From contig NZ_FRCB01000002.1 in NCBI RefSeq assembly GCF_900142765.1, positions 186,001 to 250,000 on the forward strand: 64,000 bases of DNA, read 5' to 3'. The translations under genes were made by a program, and so were the position numbers. Shown here piece by piece: positions 26,026 through 36,351 of the stretch; the first letter of the stretch is position 1; each line of letters begins with the position of its first letter. The notes under the pieces were generated by a model. It had not been told where the DNA came from. It searched no databases and saw only the letters and a list, made by a program, of their open reading frames with translations. The stretch is from Roseovarius litoreus. Lineage in GTDB: Bacteria; Pseudomonadota; Alphaproteobacteria; Rhodobacterales; Rhodobacteraceae.

Positions 26026-28236
26026 ATGCAGTCGTCCCCCATCTCCGCAGTGTCGCAAAGCCGCGCGCTTGCGCCTGTCTTGTTCACGGCCACGATCTTC
26101 TTGTCGGCGTCCTTGCTGTTTTTCGTGCAGCCCCTGTTCACCAAGATCGTGCTTCCGAGGATCGGAGGCTCGCCCGCGGTCTGGACGACCGCGATGCTGT
26201 TTTTCCAGCTGGTTCTGATCGCGGGCTATCTCTATGCCCATCTGCTGACGCGGCATCTTTCGGTGCGGGCGCAGCTGATCGTGCATCTGGGGGTCTGGGC
26301 CGCGGCACTTCTGTTTTTGCCGCTGACCGTTCCGCAGGACTGGCAGTTCGATCCGGCAGGCGCGGTGGCGTGGCAGACGCTCCTGCTTTTCGCGGCAGGG
26401 GTGGGGCTGCCGTTCTTCGCGCTTTCGGCCAATGCGCCGCTGATCCAGTTCTGGTATGCGCGATCGGGCGGGCCATCGGCATCCGACCCCTATTTTCTTT
26501 ATGGCGCGAGCAATCTCGGATCGCTGACCGCCTTGCTGGGCTTTCCGCTGCTGGCAGCGCCGTTTCTGGGGGCGGCGAGCATCGGTCTGGGCTGGGCTTG
26601 CGGCTTTGTGGCGCTTGGTGCGTTTCTTCTGGCCAGCGGGCTGCAGGCGCGTGAGGGCGGCGCGGTGGCGCGGCCCGTCAGGGCGGCCCAAGCCGCAGCG
26701 GACCGGCCCAAGGCGGGCGATATCGTCTGGTGGGCGCTGCTGGCGTTCGTGCCCTCGTCGTTGATGCTGGCGGTCACATCCAAGGTCAGTCTGGATGTGG
26801 GATCGGTGCCGCTGGTATGGGTCGTGCCGCTGTCGCTTTATCTGATGAGTTTCGTCGTCACCTTCTCGAACCGGACGTGGCGGGCGCTGCCCCATGCCGA
26901 GACGGGCATGACGGTGGTGCTGATCGTGATGCTGGTGCTGTTGGGGGGCACATCGGGCAAGCATCTGAGCTGGCTGAGCGTGGCCGTCCTGATCGTGGGG
27001 TTTTTCCTTGTTGCGCTTTATGCGCATCGCAAACTCTATGAGGCGCGGCCCGCGAGCGCGCATCTGACCGCGTTCTACCTGACCATGTCGGTGGGCGGGG
27101 CGCTTGGGGGCTTGTTCAATTCGATCATCGGGCCGGTGCTGTTTTCGGGGCTTTATGAAGGTGTTGCCACGCTTCTGGTGGCGCGCTTGCTGATGCTGGG
27201 TGTCCGCGAGCGCATTGCGCAGGTGCCGGGTGCGTTGCTGCGCGGCGCGGCGGTGGCGGGCCTTGCGGCGGTGCCGGCGCTGGCGGCGTGGGCGGTGTTG
27301 GGGATCGAGGGTGTGAAGATCCTTCTGGCGCTCCTGGCGGTGCCGGGGCTGATCGCGCTTTTGTGGCTGGGACAGGACCGGGTGGCGGGGTTTGGTGCTG
27401 CGGTGACGCTGCTGATCGCGGCGTTGTCGGTCTGGCCGGATACGGCGCAGTTCCGCGACCGCAGCTTTTTCGGCACGCATATCGTCGCCAATGAGGATGG
27501 CATGCGCATCTATGGCAACGGCACGACGGTGCATGGCGCGCAGCGCCTGTCGGATGACGCGCAGAGCGCGGCGCCCGAGCCGCTGTTCTATTATCATCGC
27601 AATGGGCCGATGGCGCAGGTCATGACCTCGCAGCGGGGTCAGCAGGCGCAGAGCGTGGGTATTGTCGGTCTGGGGGTCGGCTCGCTGGCCTGCTACCGGC
27701 AGCCGCATCAGGACTGGCAGTTCTACGAGATCGACCCGATGGTGGACATGGTGGCCCGCATGCCGCATCTGTTCCGGTTCGTTTCGGACTGCGCGCCGGA
27801 GGCGCCGACGCATCTGGGGGATGCGCGCATCGTGCTCGAGGATCAGACGGAGCATCGCTATGATATTCTGGTGATCGACGCCTACAGCTCGGATTCGGTG
27901 CCGGTGCATCTGACCACCGACGAGGCGATCGCGCTCTATATGGACCGATTGGCGTCAGGGGGTGTGCTGGTTTTCCACATCTCCAACCGCTATTACGAGA
28001 TCGAGCGCCCGCTTGGCCGCAGTGCCGAGGCGCAGGGGCTGGTGGCGCTTCTTCAGGACTACGCCGGCAATGTCGCCAGCGACCCCGGAGATTCGCCCTC
28101 GAAAGTGGTGATCATGGCGCGCGACCGGGCGGATCTGGGCGATCTGGCGGATGATCCCAGATGGCAGAGCCTTGGCAGCGATGGCGGGCGGCTGTGGACG
28201 GATGATTACGCCAACCTGCTGTCGATCCTGAAATGA
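26026..28236 (+). CDS. Fused MFS/spermidine synthase-like membrane protein
   Basis: This 736-residue protein has about 11-14 hydrophobic spans in the first 480 residues. A soluble spermidine-synthase-like Rossmann domain follows: GIVGLGVGSLACY (SAM-type loop), FYEIDPMV, and IDAYSSDSVPVHL. Such fusions are common in proteobacteria and their transported or made product is unknown. The aminopropyltransferase loop reads AYSSDS instead of the usual DSTDP, so normal spermidine synthesis is doubtful. It has its own upstream region. Confidence 0.85.
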   Translation: MQSSPISAVSQSRALAPVLFTATIFLSASLLFFVQPLFTKIVLPRIGGSPAVWTTAMLFFQLVLIAGYLYAHLLTRHLSVRAQLIVHLGVWAAALLFLPLTVPQDWQFDPAGAVAWQTLLLFAAGVGLPFFALSANAPLIQFWYARSGGPSASDPYFLYGASNLGSLTALLGFPLLAAPFLGAASIGLGWACGFVALGAFLLASGLQAREGGAVARPVRAAQAAADRPKAGDIVWWALLAFVPSSLMLAVTSKVSLDVGSVPLVWVVPLSLYLMSFVVTFSNRTWRALPHAETGMTVVLIVMLVLLGGTSGKHLSWLSVAVLIVGFFLVALYAHRKLYEARPASAHLTAFYLTMSVGGALGGLFNSIIGPVLFSGLYEGVATLLVARLLMLGVRERIAQVPGALLRGAAVAGLAAVPALAAWAVLGIEGVKILLALLAVPGLIALLWLGQDRVAGFGAAVTLLIAALSVWPDTAQFRDRSFFGTHIVANEDGMRIYGNGTTVHGAQRLSDDAQSAAPEPLFYYHRNGPMAQVMTSQRGQQAQSVGIVGLGVGSLACYRQPHQDWQFYEIDPMVDMVARMPHLFRFVSDCAPEAPTHLGDARIVLEDQTEHRYDILVIDAYSSDSVPVHLTTDEAIALYMDRLASGGVLVFHISNRYYEIERPLGRSAEAQGLVALLQDYAGNVASDPGDSPSKVVIMARDRADLGDLADDPRWQSLGSDGGRLWTDDYANLLSILK

Positions 28237-28248
28237 GCGGGTGGGGCG

Positions 28249-28701
28249 TCACGCCGTCGGGTCGGCGCGGGGGATGTCGAAGCCGGGGGCTGCGAGGGTG
28301 AAGCCGTCGAAGGTGAAGCCCGGGGACACCACGCAGCTGACCAATGTCCAGTCGCCGGTGCTGCGGGCCATCTGCCAATGGTCGTCGGGCACGATCAGCT
28401 GGGGCTGTGCGCCCAAGGCCAGATCGGGGCCGAGGATGTGATCGCGGGCAGGGCCGGTTTCGGTGGCCGCCAGCGACAGGATCAGGGGCGCGCCGGCGTG
28501 ATAGAGCCAAAGCTCGGCGGCATCGACGCGGTGCCAATGGCTGGCCTCAGTGTCGCGCAACAGGAAATAGATGCAGGTGGCGGTGGGGCGGCCATCGGCT
28601 CTGCTGGTCATGCTGTCAGCGGCCCATGTCTGCCGGTAATGACCGCCTTCGGGATGCGGGGCCAGGTTCAGCTTGGCTATGATCTCGTCGGCGGTCATCA
28701 T
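28249..28701 (-). CDS. Cupin domain protein, DUF985 family
   Basis: The 150-residue protein has the cupin barrel of DUF985: LNLAPHPEGGHYRQTW at the start, SHWHRVDAAELW for the metal-binding histidines, and GFTFDGFTLA near the end. The family has no confirmed reaction. The frame is open 27 codons upstream, but MMTADEII (28701, or 28698) matches the family start. It is 8 bp from the tiny lipoprotein gene on the same strand, so the two are likely co-transcribed. Confidence 0.85.
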   Translation of the reverse strand: MMTADEIIAKLNLAPHPEGGHYRQTWAADSMTSRADGRPTATCIYFLLRDTEASHWHRVDAAELWLYHAGAPLILSLAATETGPARDHILGPDLALGAQPQLIVPDDHWQMARSTGDWTLVSCVVSPGFTFDGFTLAAPGFDIPRADPTA

Positions 28702-28709
28702 GGTCTGGG

Positions 28710-28877
28710 TTACATTCCGCTGGCCGGCACGCAATCGACCATGGAGCTGTCGATCTGCTTGACCGGGTCTTCGGCGGTGCATTCTTCGCCGGAGACGGGG
28801 TAGCGATCCTCATTGACGCAGGCGGCAAGAAACAGGGCTGCGGCGAGGGTCAGGAAAACTTTCATCAATGCGTCCAT
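28710..28877 (-). CDS. Tiny predicted lipoprotein (55 aa)
   Basis: This 55-residue ORF has GGAG 8 nt before its ATG and a signal that reads MKVFLTLAAALFLAAC from the fifth residue, with LAAC as the lipobox and Cys20 the lipidated residue. The mature 36 residues hold two more cysteines (in GEECTAED and VDCVP) that could form a disulfide. The alternative start at Met5 (28865) lies far from the Shine-Dalgarno. It sits between eno and the DUF985 cupin on the same strand. I do not recognise the family. Confidence 0.7.
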   Translation of the reverse strand: MDALMKVFLTLAAALFLAACVNEDRYPVSGEECTAEDPVKQIDSSMVDCVPASGM

Positions 28878-28895
28878 TGCTCAAACTCCTTGAAG

Positions 28896-28912
28896 CGGGC
28901 CATTCAGGCCCG
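28896..28912 (-). terminator. Small hairpin between eno and the tiny lipoprotein gene
   Basis: CGGGCC pairs with GGCCCG over a 5-nt loop. It lies about 105 bp after the eno stop and could end that transcript, but no T-run follows. Confidence 0.3.
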
Positions 28913-28968
28913 TTGATGGCCCTTCGGGTTTAGCAGGGACGCCCGCGCCGTGACTTGATACGTGTCAA

Positions 28969-29006
28969 GGCGCGGGGATTGGGCGCGGGGATTGGGCGCG
29001 GGACGT
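28969..29006. repeat. 13-bp tandem repeat downstream of eno
   Basis: GGCGCGGGGATTG occurs twice in full and once in part, ending 11 bp before the eno stop on the minus strand. It is a short low-complexity tract of likely slippage origin. Confidence 0.8.
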
Positions 29007-29017
29007 TGGCACATGGA

Positions 29018-30301
<1,284 letters not shown>

Positions 30302-30368
30302 TCAAGGCTAGAACCGGTGTGTCGGGGCTGGCATAGCAACTCTGCCGGGGAATACAACGCTGATAGGG

Positions 30369-31268
30369 CTAACGCATCGCCGCGTTGTGCCGGGCTTGTC
30401 TTTGGGCCTTGCGCCGGAGCCTGCGTTCGCGCAGCAAGGTGTAGAGCCCGGAGGCGATGATGATCGCGGCGCCCATGAGGGTCAGCGCATCGGGCTGTTC
30501 GTCGAAGATCAGCACGGCGATCACCAGAGCGAAGATCAGGCGGGTGTAGCGGAACGGTGTCACGAAGCTGACTTCGCCCACGCGCATGGCGGCGACGATG
30601 GCGTAATAGGCCGCCACCCCAAGCAACAGGGCGAAGGCGATGTCGCGCCAGTTGGCGGCACTGGGGCTGACCGCGCCGCCCGACAGCCACAGCAGGAGTG
30701 CTCCGGCAGGGACGATGGTGGCAAAGCCGTAGCTCGACAATTGCATGGAGGTGACGGTGTGGGGCACGGCACGGGTCGCCAGGTCGCGCATGGCAAGGCC
30801 GAACACCGCCTGCACCGCGAAAAGCGAGGCGGGCTCGAAGCCGGACAGGCCCGGGCGGATCACCATCAGCACGCCGGCAAAGCCCACGAGGATCGCGCTC
30901 CAGCGGCGCCAGCCCACCTGTTCGCGCAAGAAAAGTGCCGCACCAAGCGTCACCGCAAGCGGCGTGGCCTGCAGGATCGCCGAGGCCGAGGAGAGCGGTG
31001 TGAGGGCAATGGCGGTAACAAAGCCGATCGTGCCGATCAACTCGCCCAGATTGCGCAGCATGACCGGCCCGCTCAGCAGATCGCGCGACAGAAGGGCATG
31101 GCCGCGCGACAGCGCCGCCAGCCCGAAGATCACCGCGCCGCCCGCGCCGAGCAGCATCAGGATCTGACCCACCGGCAGATCATCGGCCAGGCGCTTGATG
31201 AACATGTCTTCCAGCGCGAAACCGGCCATGGCCAGCACCATAAGCGCGCTGCCGCGCAGGTTTTCCAT
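30369..31268 (-). CDS. DMT-superfamily transporter (EamA)
   Basis: The 299-residue protein has about ten hydrophobic spans arranged as two EamA repeats of five, the usual drug/metabolite transporter plan. It probably exports a small metabolite across the inner membrane. The C-terminus is basic (RERRLRRKAQRQARHN) and should be cytoplasmic. The substrate is unknown. Confidence 0.85.
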   Translation of the reverse strand: MENLRGSALMVLAMAGFALEDMFIKRLADDLPVGQILMLLGAGGAVIFGLAALSRGHALLSRDLLSGPVMLRNLGELIGTIGFVTAIALTPLSSASAILQATPLAVTLGAALFLREQVGWRRWSAILVGFAGVLMVIRPGLSGFEPASLFAVQAVFGLAMRDLATRAVPHTVTSMQLSSYGFATIVPAGALLLWLSGGAVSPSAANWRDIAFALLLGVAAYYAIVAAMRVGEVSFVTPFRYTRLIFALVIAVLIFDEQPDALTLMGAAIIIASGLYTLLRERRLRRKAQRQARHNAAMR

Positions 31269-31353
31269 CGGGATGCCTCGGGATAGGGTGGTGTCGGGAC
31301 TGCCTACGCCTGCCGAAGGGGCAAGACAAGGGGCGTACTCGGGGGGGCGTGGC

Positions 31354-31767
31354 TCAGTCCTTTTTCAGCGGCACGCCGTAAAGTTCCAGCCTGTGGCCCT
31401 TGAGCGTATAGCCCAGTTTGCGGGCGATCTTTTCCTGCAGCGCCTCGATCTCGGGATCGACGAATTCGATCACTTCGCCGGAGTGCATGTCGATCAGGTG
31501 GTCGTGATGTTCGCGCTCGGCATCTTCATAGCGCGCGCGCCCGTCGCCGAATTCCAGCTTGTCGAGAATGCCCGCCTCTTCGAAGAGCTTGACGGTTCGG
31601 TAGACCGTCGCGATGGAAATCCGCGGGTCCCGGCCCGAGGCGCGGGCATAGAGTTCCTCGACATCGGGGTGATCGTCGGAATCTTCGAGCACCGAGGCGA
31701 TGATCCGGCGTTGGTCGGTCATGCGCAGGCCCTTGGCCTCGCAGCGGTCGGTGATTGTGTCGGACAT
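31354..31767 (-). CDS. fur: Fur-family metal-responsive regulator
   Basis: The 137-residue protein has the Fur winged helix (TDQRRIIASVLEDSD, then ISIATVYRTVKLFEEAG) and the dimerisation and metal-binding part EHHDHLIDMHSGEVIEF. In rhizobia the homologue acts as the manganese regulator Mur, and in Rhodobacteraceae it is called Fur or Mur, so iron versus manganese is not settled here. It lacks the CxxC zinc motifs of some Fur proteins. Its divergent neighbour is the DEAD-box helicase gene. Confidence 0.92.
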   Translation of the reverse strand: MSDTITDRCEAKGLRMTDQRRIIASVLEDSDDHPDVEELYARASGRDPRISIATVYRTVKLFEEAGILDKLEFGDGRARYEDAEREHHDHLIDMHSGEVIEFVDPEIEALQEKIARKLGYTLKGHRLELYGVPLKKD

Positions 31768-32099
31768 GGCCGCCCCCGATATGCGTCTTCGGGGCGTTGG
31801 ATAGCTTCTCGTTCAAAATGAATCCACCCGTTTTGCGTCCAAAGGTTGACTTATCGCCGCTGAAGGCGCATGTGCAGGTCAACCGACATTTCCTGCCGCG
31901 TGAGCAGAGAGACCGTGATTGACCGGTCCCCATATGAAATGTCGCGGAAAGTTCCCAAAATCACGCGTGGGTCCGAACCATTTGACCGATCCGGGGCATG
32001 AGGCCGCGGATGGGGTCGGGTGACACCGCGAAAGTCCGGTGCCCTCTGGGCCCGGCAATGGCATTTGGCCTGCAAGGCCTGTGCTAGAAAGGATACGAC
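31768..32099. other. Divergent upstream region of fur and a DEAD-box helicase
   Basis: This 332-bp gap has no open gene or RNA gene I can recognise. It must hold the promoters of fur (-) and the helicase (+). TTGACTTATC near 31848 resembles a -35 box, but a matching -10 is not clear. Confidence 0.6.
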
Positions 32100-33422
32100 T
32101 TGAACCTGTTCGAGGAAATGGGCCTGCCCGGCCCGCTGGTAAAGAAACTGGCACTGATGGGCATTACCGAACCGACACCGATCCAGACCCATGCGATCCC
32201 CTTCGCGCTGGATGGCGAGGATGTCATGGGGCTGGCGCAGACCGGCACCGGCAAGACGGCGGCTTTTGGCCTGCCGCTTCTGGCCAAGCTGATGGAAGAG
32301 CCGGGCAAGCCCGCGCCCAAAGCCGTGCGGAGCCTGATCCTGGCGCCGACGCGCGAATTGGCCGGCCAGATCCGCGACACGCTGCTGCCGCTGGTCAAGG
32401 ATACGCCGATCAAGGTGGCGCTTGTGGTCGGCGGCGCGTCGATCGGCGCGCAGATCAAGCGGATGCAGATGGGCACCGATGTGCTCGTCGCGACGCCGGG
32501 CCGCTTGCTGGATCTTCTGGATCGTCGCGCGCTCAGCCTGTCGGACACGCGTTTTCTGGTGCTGGACGAGGCCGATCAGATGCTCGATCTGGGCTTCATC
32601 CATGCGCTGCGCAAGATCGCGGGCCTGCTGCCCTCGACCCGTCAGACCATGCTGTTTTCGGCCACCATGCCGAAGCAGATGGAAGAGATTGCCGGCAGCT
32701 ATCTGACCCATCCCAAGCGGGTGCAGGTCAGCCCTCCGGGCAAGGCCGCCGACAAGGTCACCCAAGGCGTGCACTTCATCGCCAAGGCGGCCAAGGGCGA
32801 TCTGCTGGTCGAATTGCTGGACAAGCACCGCGAGGAATTGGCGCTGGTCTTTGCGCGCACCAAGCATGGCTCGGACAAGCTGGCGCGCAAGCTCGAGCAG
32901 GCCGGCTATGCCGTGGCCGCTATCCATGGCAACAAGAGCCAGGGTCAGCGCGAACGCGCGCTGCGCGCCTTCCGCGACGGAGAGGTGCGGGTGCTGGTGG
33001 CCACGGATGTGGCGGCACGGGGTCTGGATATTCCCGACGTCAAGCATGTCTATAATTTCGATCTGCCCAATGTGCCCGAGAATTACGTGCACCGGATCGG
33101 CCGCACCGCGCGGGCCGGGCGCGACGGCGCGGCGGTGGCCTTTTGTGCGCCTGACGAAATGGGCGAATTGAAGGACATCCAGAAGGTCATGAAAATGACC
33201 ATTCCGGTCCTGTCAGGACGTGCATGGGAAGAGCTGCCCGATCCCAAAGCGGCCCCTTCGGGCCGCGGTGGTCCACGCCGTGGCCGGGGTGGCGCCAAGG
33301 GCGGCGGCGGTCAGGGGCAGGCCCATGGTCATGGCGCCGGCCAGCCGGATCAGGCCCAGGGACGTCCGCGCCGGCGCAGGCGCGGTGGTGGTGGCGGTGG
33401 CGCGCGCAAGCAGGCCGCGTGA
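32100..33422 (+). CDS. DEAD/DEAH-box RNA helicase
   Basis: The 440-residue helicase carries AQTGTGKT (46-53), PTRELA, DEAD in LVLDEADQMLDLGF, SAT, and HRIGRTARAGR. The last 70 residues are rich in Gly, Arg and Gln and end in Arg repeats, an RNA-binding tail. It starts at TTG with AAAGGA 6 nt upstream; no better ATG is in frame near there. It is a paralogue of the helicase at 3133-4668. An intrinsic terminator follows at 33454-33479. Confidence 0.92.
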   Translation: MNLFEEMGLPGPLVKKLALMGITEPTPIQTHAIPFALDGEDVMGLAQTGTGKTAAFGLPLLAKLMEEPGKPAPKAVRSLILAPTRELAGQIRDTLLPLVKDTPIKVALVVGGASIGAQIKRMQMGTDVLVATPGRLLDLLDRRALSLSDTRFLVLDEADQMLDLGFIHALRKIAGLLPSTRQTMLFSATMPKQMEEIAGSYLTHPKRVQVSPPGKAADKVTQGVHFIAKAAKGDLLVELLDKHREELALVFARTKHGSDKLARKLEQAGYAVAAIHGNKSQGQRERALRAFRDGEVRVLVATDVAARGLDIPDVKHVYNFDLPNVPENYVHRIGRTARAGRDGAAVAFCAPDEMGELKDIQKVMKMTIPVLSGRAWEELPDPKAAPSGRGGPRRGRGGAKGGGGQGQAHGHGAGQPDQAQGRPRRRRRGGGGGGARKQAA

Positions 33423-33453
33423 TCGCCCTACGATCCATGCAAAGACAGCGACA

Positions 33454-33479
33454 GGGCCGGGATCACTCCCGGCCCTTTT
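33454..33479 (+). terminator. Rho-independent terminator of the helicase gene
   Basis: GGGCCGGG and CCCGGCCC form a perfect 8-bp stem with a 6-nt loop, followed by TTTT. It overlaps the last codons of the convergent EEP gene, whose stop is at 33463-33465. Confidence 0.85.
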
Positions 33480-34179
33480 GCGGCAGAGTGGCCAGATCGG
33501 CCCAGACCGGCAGATGATCCGAGGCGATATGCGCAGGCCGCCCGCGATGCACGCCCGATGACAGCGCCAACAGATCGGGGCTGAGTGCGATCCGGTCCAG
33601 CGGCGCGACGGGCCTTGGCGCCGGATAGGAGGCCGAGGCGGGCAGGAAGCGTACCAGCTTGACCGCCGCATCCAGCGCCGCGCCCTTGCCCCATTCGTTG
33701 AAATCCCCCGCAAAGACGGTGGGCATCGGCGGCAGTTGCCGCAGCGCGCGATTGATCGCGCCCAGTTGCAGCAGCCGGTAGCGCCGCACCAGTCCCAGAT
33801 GCAGCCCGATCACCCGAAGCGCTCCGATGGGTGTGTCCAGATCGGCGCGGATCGCGCCACGCGGCTCGAGACCCGGAAGCTCTATATGCGCGGTCTGCAG
33901 GGTGCGCACGCCGGCCCGCACCAGCATCGCATTGCCATGCCAGCCAAGCGACCCGCCGGGCTGGCCGAAGGGCAGGATGTGCCAGCCCTCCTCTTCGACC
34001 ATGTCATGCGGCAAAGCGGCCGGACGGGGCGCCATGCGCTTGTCTGCCTCCTGCAGAACCACCACATCGGCCGCCAGAGCGTTGATCACCCGCAGAGTGC
34101 GGTCCGGCCTGCGGCGAAGGTCCAGTCCGACGCATTTTTGCAGATTATAGGTTGCAATCCTGAAGGGTGCTGCGGTCAT
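33463..34179 (-). CDS. Endonuclease/exonuclease/phosphatase family protein
   Basis: The 238-residue protein has the EEP fold: IATYNLQKC at the start with the catalytic Asn, VLQEADKRM with the metal-binding Glu, FAGDFNEWG, and SDHLPVWADL near the end with the catalytic Asp-His pair. Substrates in this family range from DNA to phospholipids, and none can be chosen here. It has no signal peptide. Its 3' end overlaps the terminator of the convergent helicase. Confidence 0.88.
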   Translation of the reverse strand: MTAAPFRIATYNLQKCVGLDLRRRPDRTLRVINALAADVVVLQEADKRMAPRPAALPHDMVEEEGWHILPFGQPGGSLGWHGNAMLVRAGVRTLQTAHIELPGLEPRGAIRADLDTPIGALRVIGLHLGLVRRYRLLQLGAINRALRQLPPMPTVFAGDFNEWGKGAALDAAVKLVRFLPASASYPAPRPVAPLDRIALSPDLLALSSGVHRGRPAHIASDHLPVWADLATLPQKGRE

Positions 34180-34208
34180 GATTGGAATAAAGCCATGAAA
34201 AAGGGGGC

Positions 34209-34853
34209 TTGCTCAACGTGTTTTCGGATCAGACATGGCTTGCGCGGCTGATTTGGTCGGCCCTCGCGGCGGTGATGCTTTGGGCCATGTGGCAGCGACA
34301 GTTCGAGCTGTCCTTCGTGGCGCTGGCGACGCTGGCCCTGTCGATGGCGCCGGTCTTCGTGGCCAAATGGGCGGATGTCTTCGTGCCCCCCAGCTTTATC
34401 GCGGCGCTGGCGATCTTCGTGGGCGGCACGTTGTTTCTGGGCGAGGTGTTCGATTTCTACGAGCGGCTCTGGTGGTGGGACATGGCGATGCATGCCAGTT
34501 CGGCCATCGGCTTTGGCCTGATCGGCTTCGTGCTGGTCTTCATGATGTTTCAGGGCGACCGCTTTGCCGCGCCGCCGGTGGGAGTGGCGGTGTTCGCGTT
34601 GTGCTTTGCGGTCACCATCGGCACCATGTGGGAGGTGTTCGAATTCGCGATGGATCAGCTTTTCGGTCTGAACATGCAGAAATCCGGGCTGATGGACACG
34701 ATGGGCGATCTGATCGTGAATACCGGCGGTGCCGTGATCGGCGCGGCGGCGGGTTTCGGCTATCTCAAGGGGCAGGCGCGCGGCGGATTGGCCGCGGTGA
34801 TCGACGAGTTCGTGCAGCGCAATCCACGGCTGTTCCGGCGCTGGAAGAAATAA
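34209..34853 (+). CDS. DUF2238-like (YjdF-type) membrane protein
   Basis: This 214-residue protein has about six spans and the family marks FYERLWWWDMAMH, GTMWEVFEFAMDQL and DTMGDLIVNTGGA, in which conserved acidic and His residues face the membrane. The family's function is unknown. It starts at TTG behind AAGGGGG; an ATG a few bases upstream is in another frame. It ends 45 bp from the convergent selO. Confidence 0.8.
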   Translation: MLNVFSDQTWLARLIWSALAAVMLWAMWQRQFELSFVALATLALSMAPVFVAKWADVFVPPSFIAALAIFVGGTLFLGEVFDFYERLWWWDMAMHASSAIGFGLIGFVLVFMMFQGDRFAAPPVGVAVFALCFAVTIGTMWEVFEFAMDQLFGLNMQKSGLMDTMGDLIVNTGGAVIGAAAGFGYLKGQARGGLAAVIDEFVQRNPRLFRRWKK

Positions 34854-34898
34854 ACAATTCCAGATCGTTGCCCTGGAAAGTTGAGACCAAGAAACGCT

Positions 34899-36320
34899 TC
34901 AGGTGCCGCAGAATGTCTGGTGCACCACCTCGGCGGGTTGAGGCGGGTGGGTCAGATCTCGGGCGCCCTCCTGCGGCGTGAACGGATCGGCGAGCACCCT
35001 CAGCAGCCGCTCGAAGGGCGCGAAATCGCCCGCCACGGCGGCCGCGATCATCTGCTCGACCCGGTGGTTGCGCGGGATATAGACAGGGTTCGCCTGGCGC
35101 ATGACACGTGCCGGGTCATCCTCGGTCGCGATCCGCTTTTGCCAGCCTGCCTCCCAGGCGTCGAAGGCGCCAGGGTCGAGGAACTGATCGCGCGCCCCGC
35201 CATCGCTCAAGGCGCGGAATGTGTTGGTGAAATCGGCGCGGTTCTCGGCCATGGCCTGCAGCAGTCCGGTGATCAGCGGCGCGTCCTCGGCGGTGGCCGC
35301 GGGCAGGCCAATCTTGCGCCCATAGGCCTGTAGCCAATGCGCATGTATGCGGTCGGGCATGGCGTGAACGAGCCGCGTGAAGTCTTCGATGGCGGCGTCC
35401 TGATCGGGCATCAGCGCAACCAGCGCCGTGGCCAGTTGCGCCATGTTCCACACGATCACATTGGGCTGGTTGGAAAAGGCATAGCGCCCATGCGCATCGA
35501 TCGAGCTGTAGACCGTGTCGGGGTGGAACATGTCCATGAAGGCGCAGGGGCCGTAATCGATGGTTTCCCCGGAAATGGTGGTGTTGTCGGTGTTCATCAC
35601 ACCATGAATGAAGCCCACCGACATCCAGTGCGCCACCAGACGTGCCTGTGCCTCGATCACCGCCTCAAGCAGATCGGCGGGATTTTGGGCCTGTGGGTAA
35701 TGGCGCTCCACCACATGCTCGAAAAGCGCCTGCAGCCCCGGGACATCCCGGCGCGCGGCGAAATACTGGAAGGTGCCGACGCGGATATGGCTTTGGGCCA
35801 CCCGGGCGAGGATCGCGCCGGGCAGGGCGCCGGTTTCGCGATAGACGCTTTCGCCGGTGGTGACGGCGGCCAAGGCCCGGCTTGTGGGGATGCCAAGCGC
35901 ATGCATCGCTTCGCTCAGCACGTATTCGCGCAGCACCGGTCCCAGCCATGCGCGCCCGTCCCCCATCCGGCTATAGGGGGTGGGGCCGGAGCCTTTCAGT
36001 TGAATATCAAGGCGTTGGCCACCCGGTGTGACCACTTCGCCCAAGAGGTTGGCGCGCCCGTCGCCCAGTTGCGGCGAGAATCCCCCGAACTGATGCCCGG
36101 CATAGGCCTGCGCCAGCGGTGCCGCGCCTTTGGGCGGGCGGTTGCCGGAAAAGGCCTGCGCCATATCCTCGGGCGTGCCGGGGGTGATGCCCATCTCGGC
36201 GGCCAGGCCTGCGTTGAAGGCAACGAGGCGCGGCGCCTTGACCGGCACCGGGTCAAGCCGGGTGAAGAACCTGTCGGGCAGGTGCGCGTAGCTGTTGTCG
36301 AAGGGGATATACAAGCTCAT
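34899..36320 (-). CDS. selO: Protein adenylyltransferase SelO
   Basis: SelO is a pseudokinase-fold enzyme that transfers AMP from ATP to protein Ser, Thr or Tyr residues, linked to redox stress. The 473-residue protein has LKGSGPTPYSRMGDGRAW, the active-site loop GFIHGVMNTDNTTISGETID, and DYGPCAFMD with the metal-binding Asp. It ends in a CGT tail, the site of the Sec/Cys residue in some homologues. The start at 36320 fits the family N-terminus. Confidence 0.94.
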   Translation of the reverse strand: MSLYIPFDNSYAHLPDRFFTRLDPVPVKAPRLVAFNAGLAAEMGITPGTPEDMAQAFSGNRPPKGAAPLAQAYAGHQFGGFSPQLGDGRANLLGEVVTPGGQRLDIQLKGSGPTPYSRMGDGRAWLGPVLREYVLSEAMHALGIPTSRALAAVTTGESVYRETGALPGAILARVAQSHIRVGTFQYFAARRDVPGLQALFEHVVERHYPQAQNPADLLEAVIEAQARLVAHWMSVGFIHGVMNTDNTTISGETIDYGPCAFMDMFHPDTVYSSIDAHGRYAFSNQPNVIVWNMAQLATALVALMPDQDAAIEDFTRLVHAMPDRIHAHWLQAYGRKIGLPAATAEDAPLITGLLQAMAENRADFTNTFRALSDGGARDQFLDPGAFDAWEAGWQKRIATEDDPARVMRQANPVYIPRNHRVEQMIAAAVAGDFAPFERLLRVLADPFTPQEGARDLTHPPQPAEVVHQTFCGT

Positions 36321-36351
36321 GGCGCAAACATAATCACTGCTGCCCGAAACG

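Noticed and set aside
25978-27909. 643-codon minus-strand frame opposite the fused spermidine synthase-like gene
   Set aside because: The composition is His/Arg/Gln-rich with no fold or start signal. The plus-strand gene is well supported.
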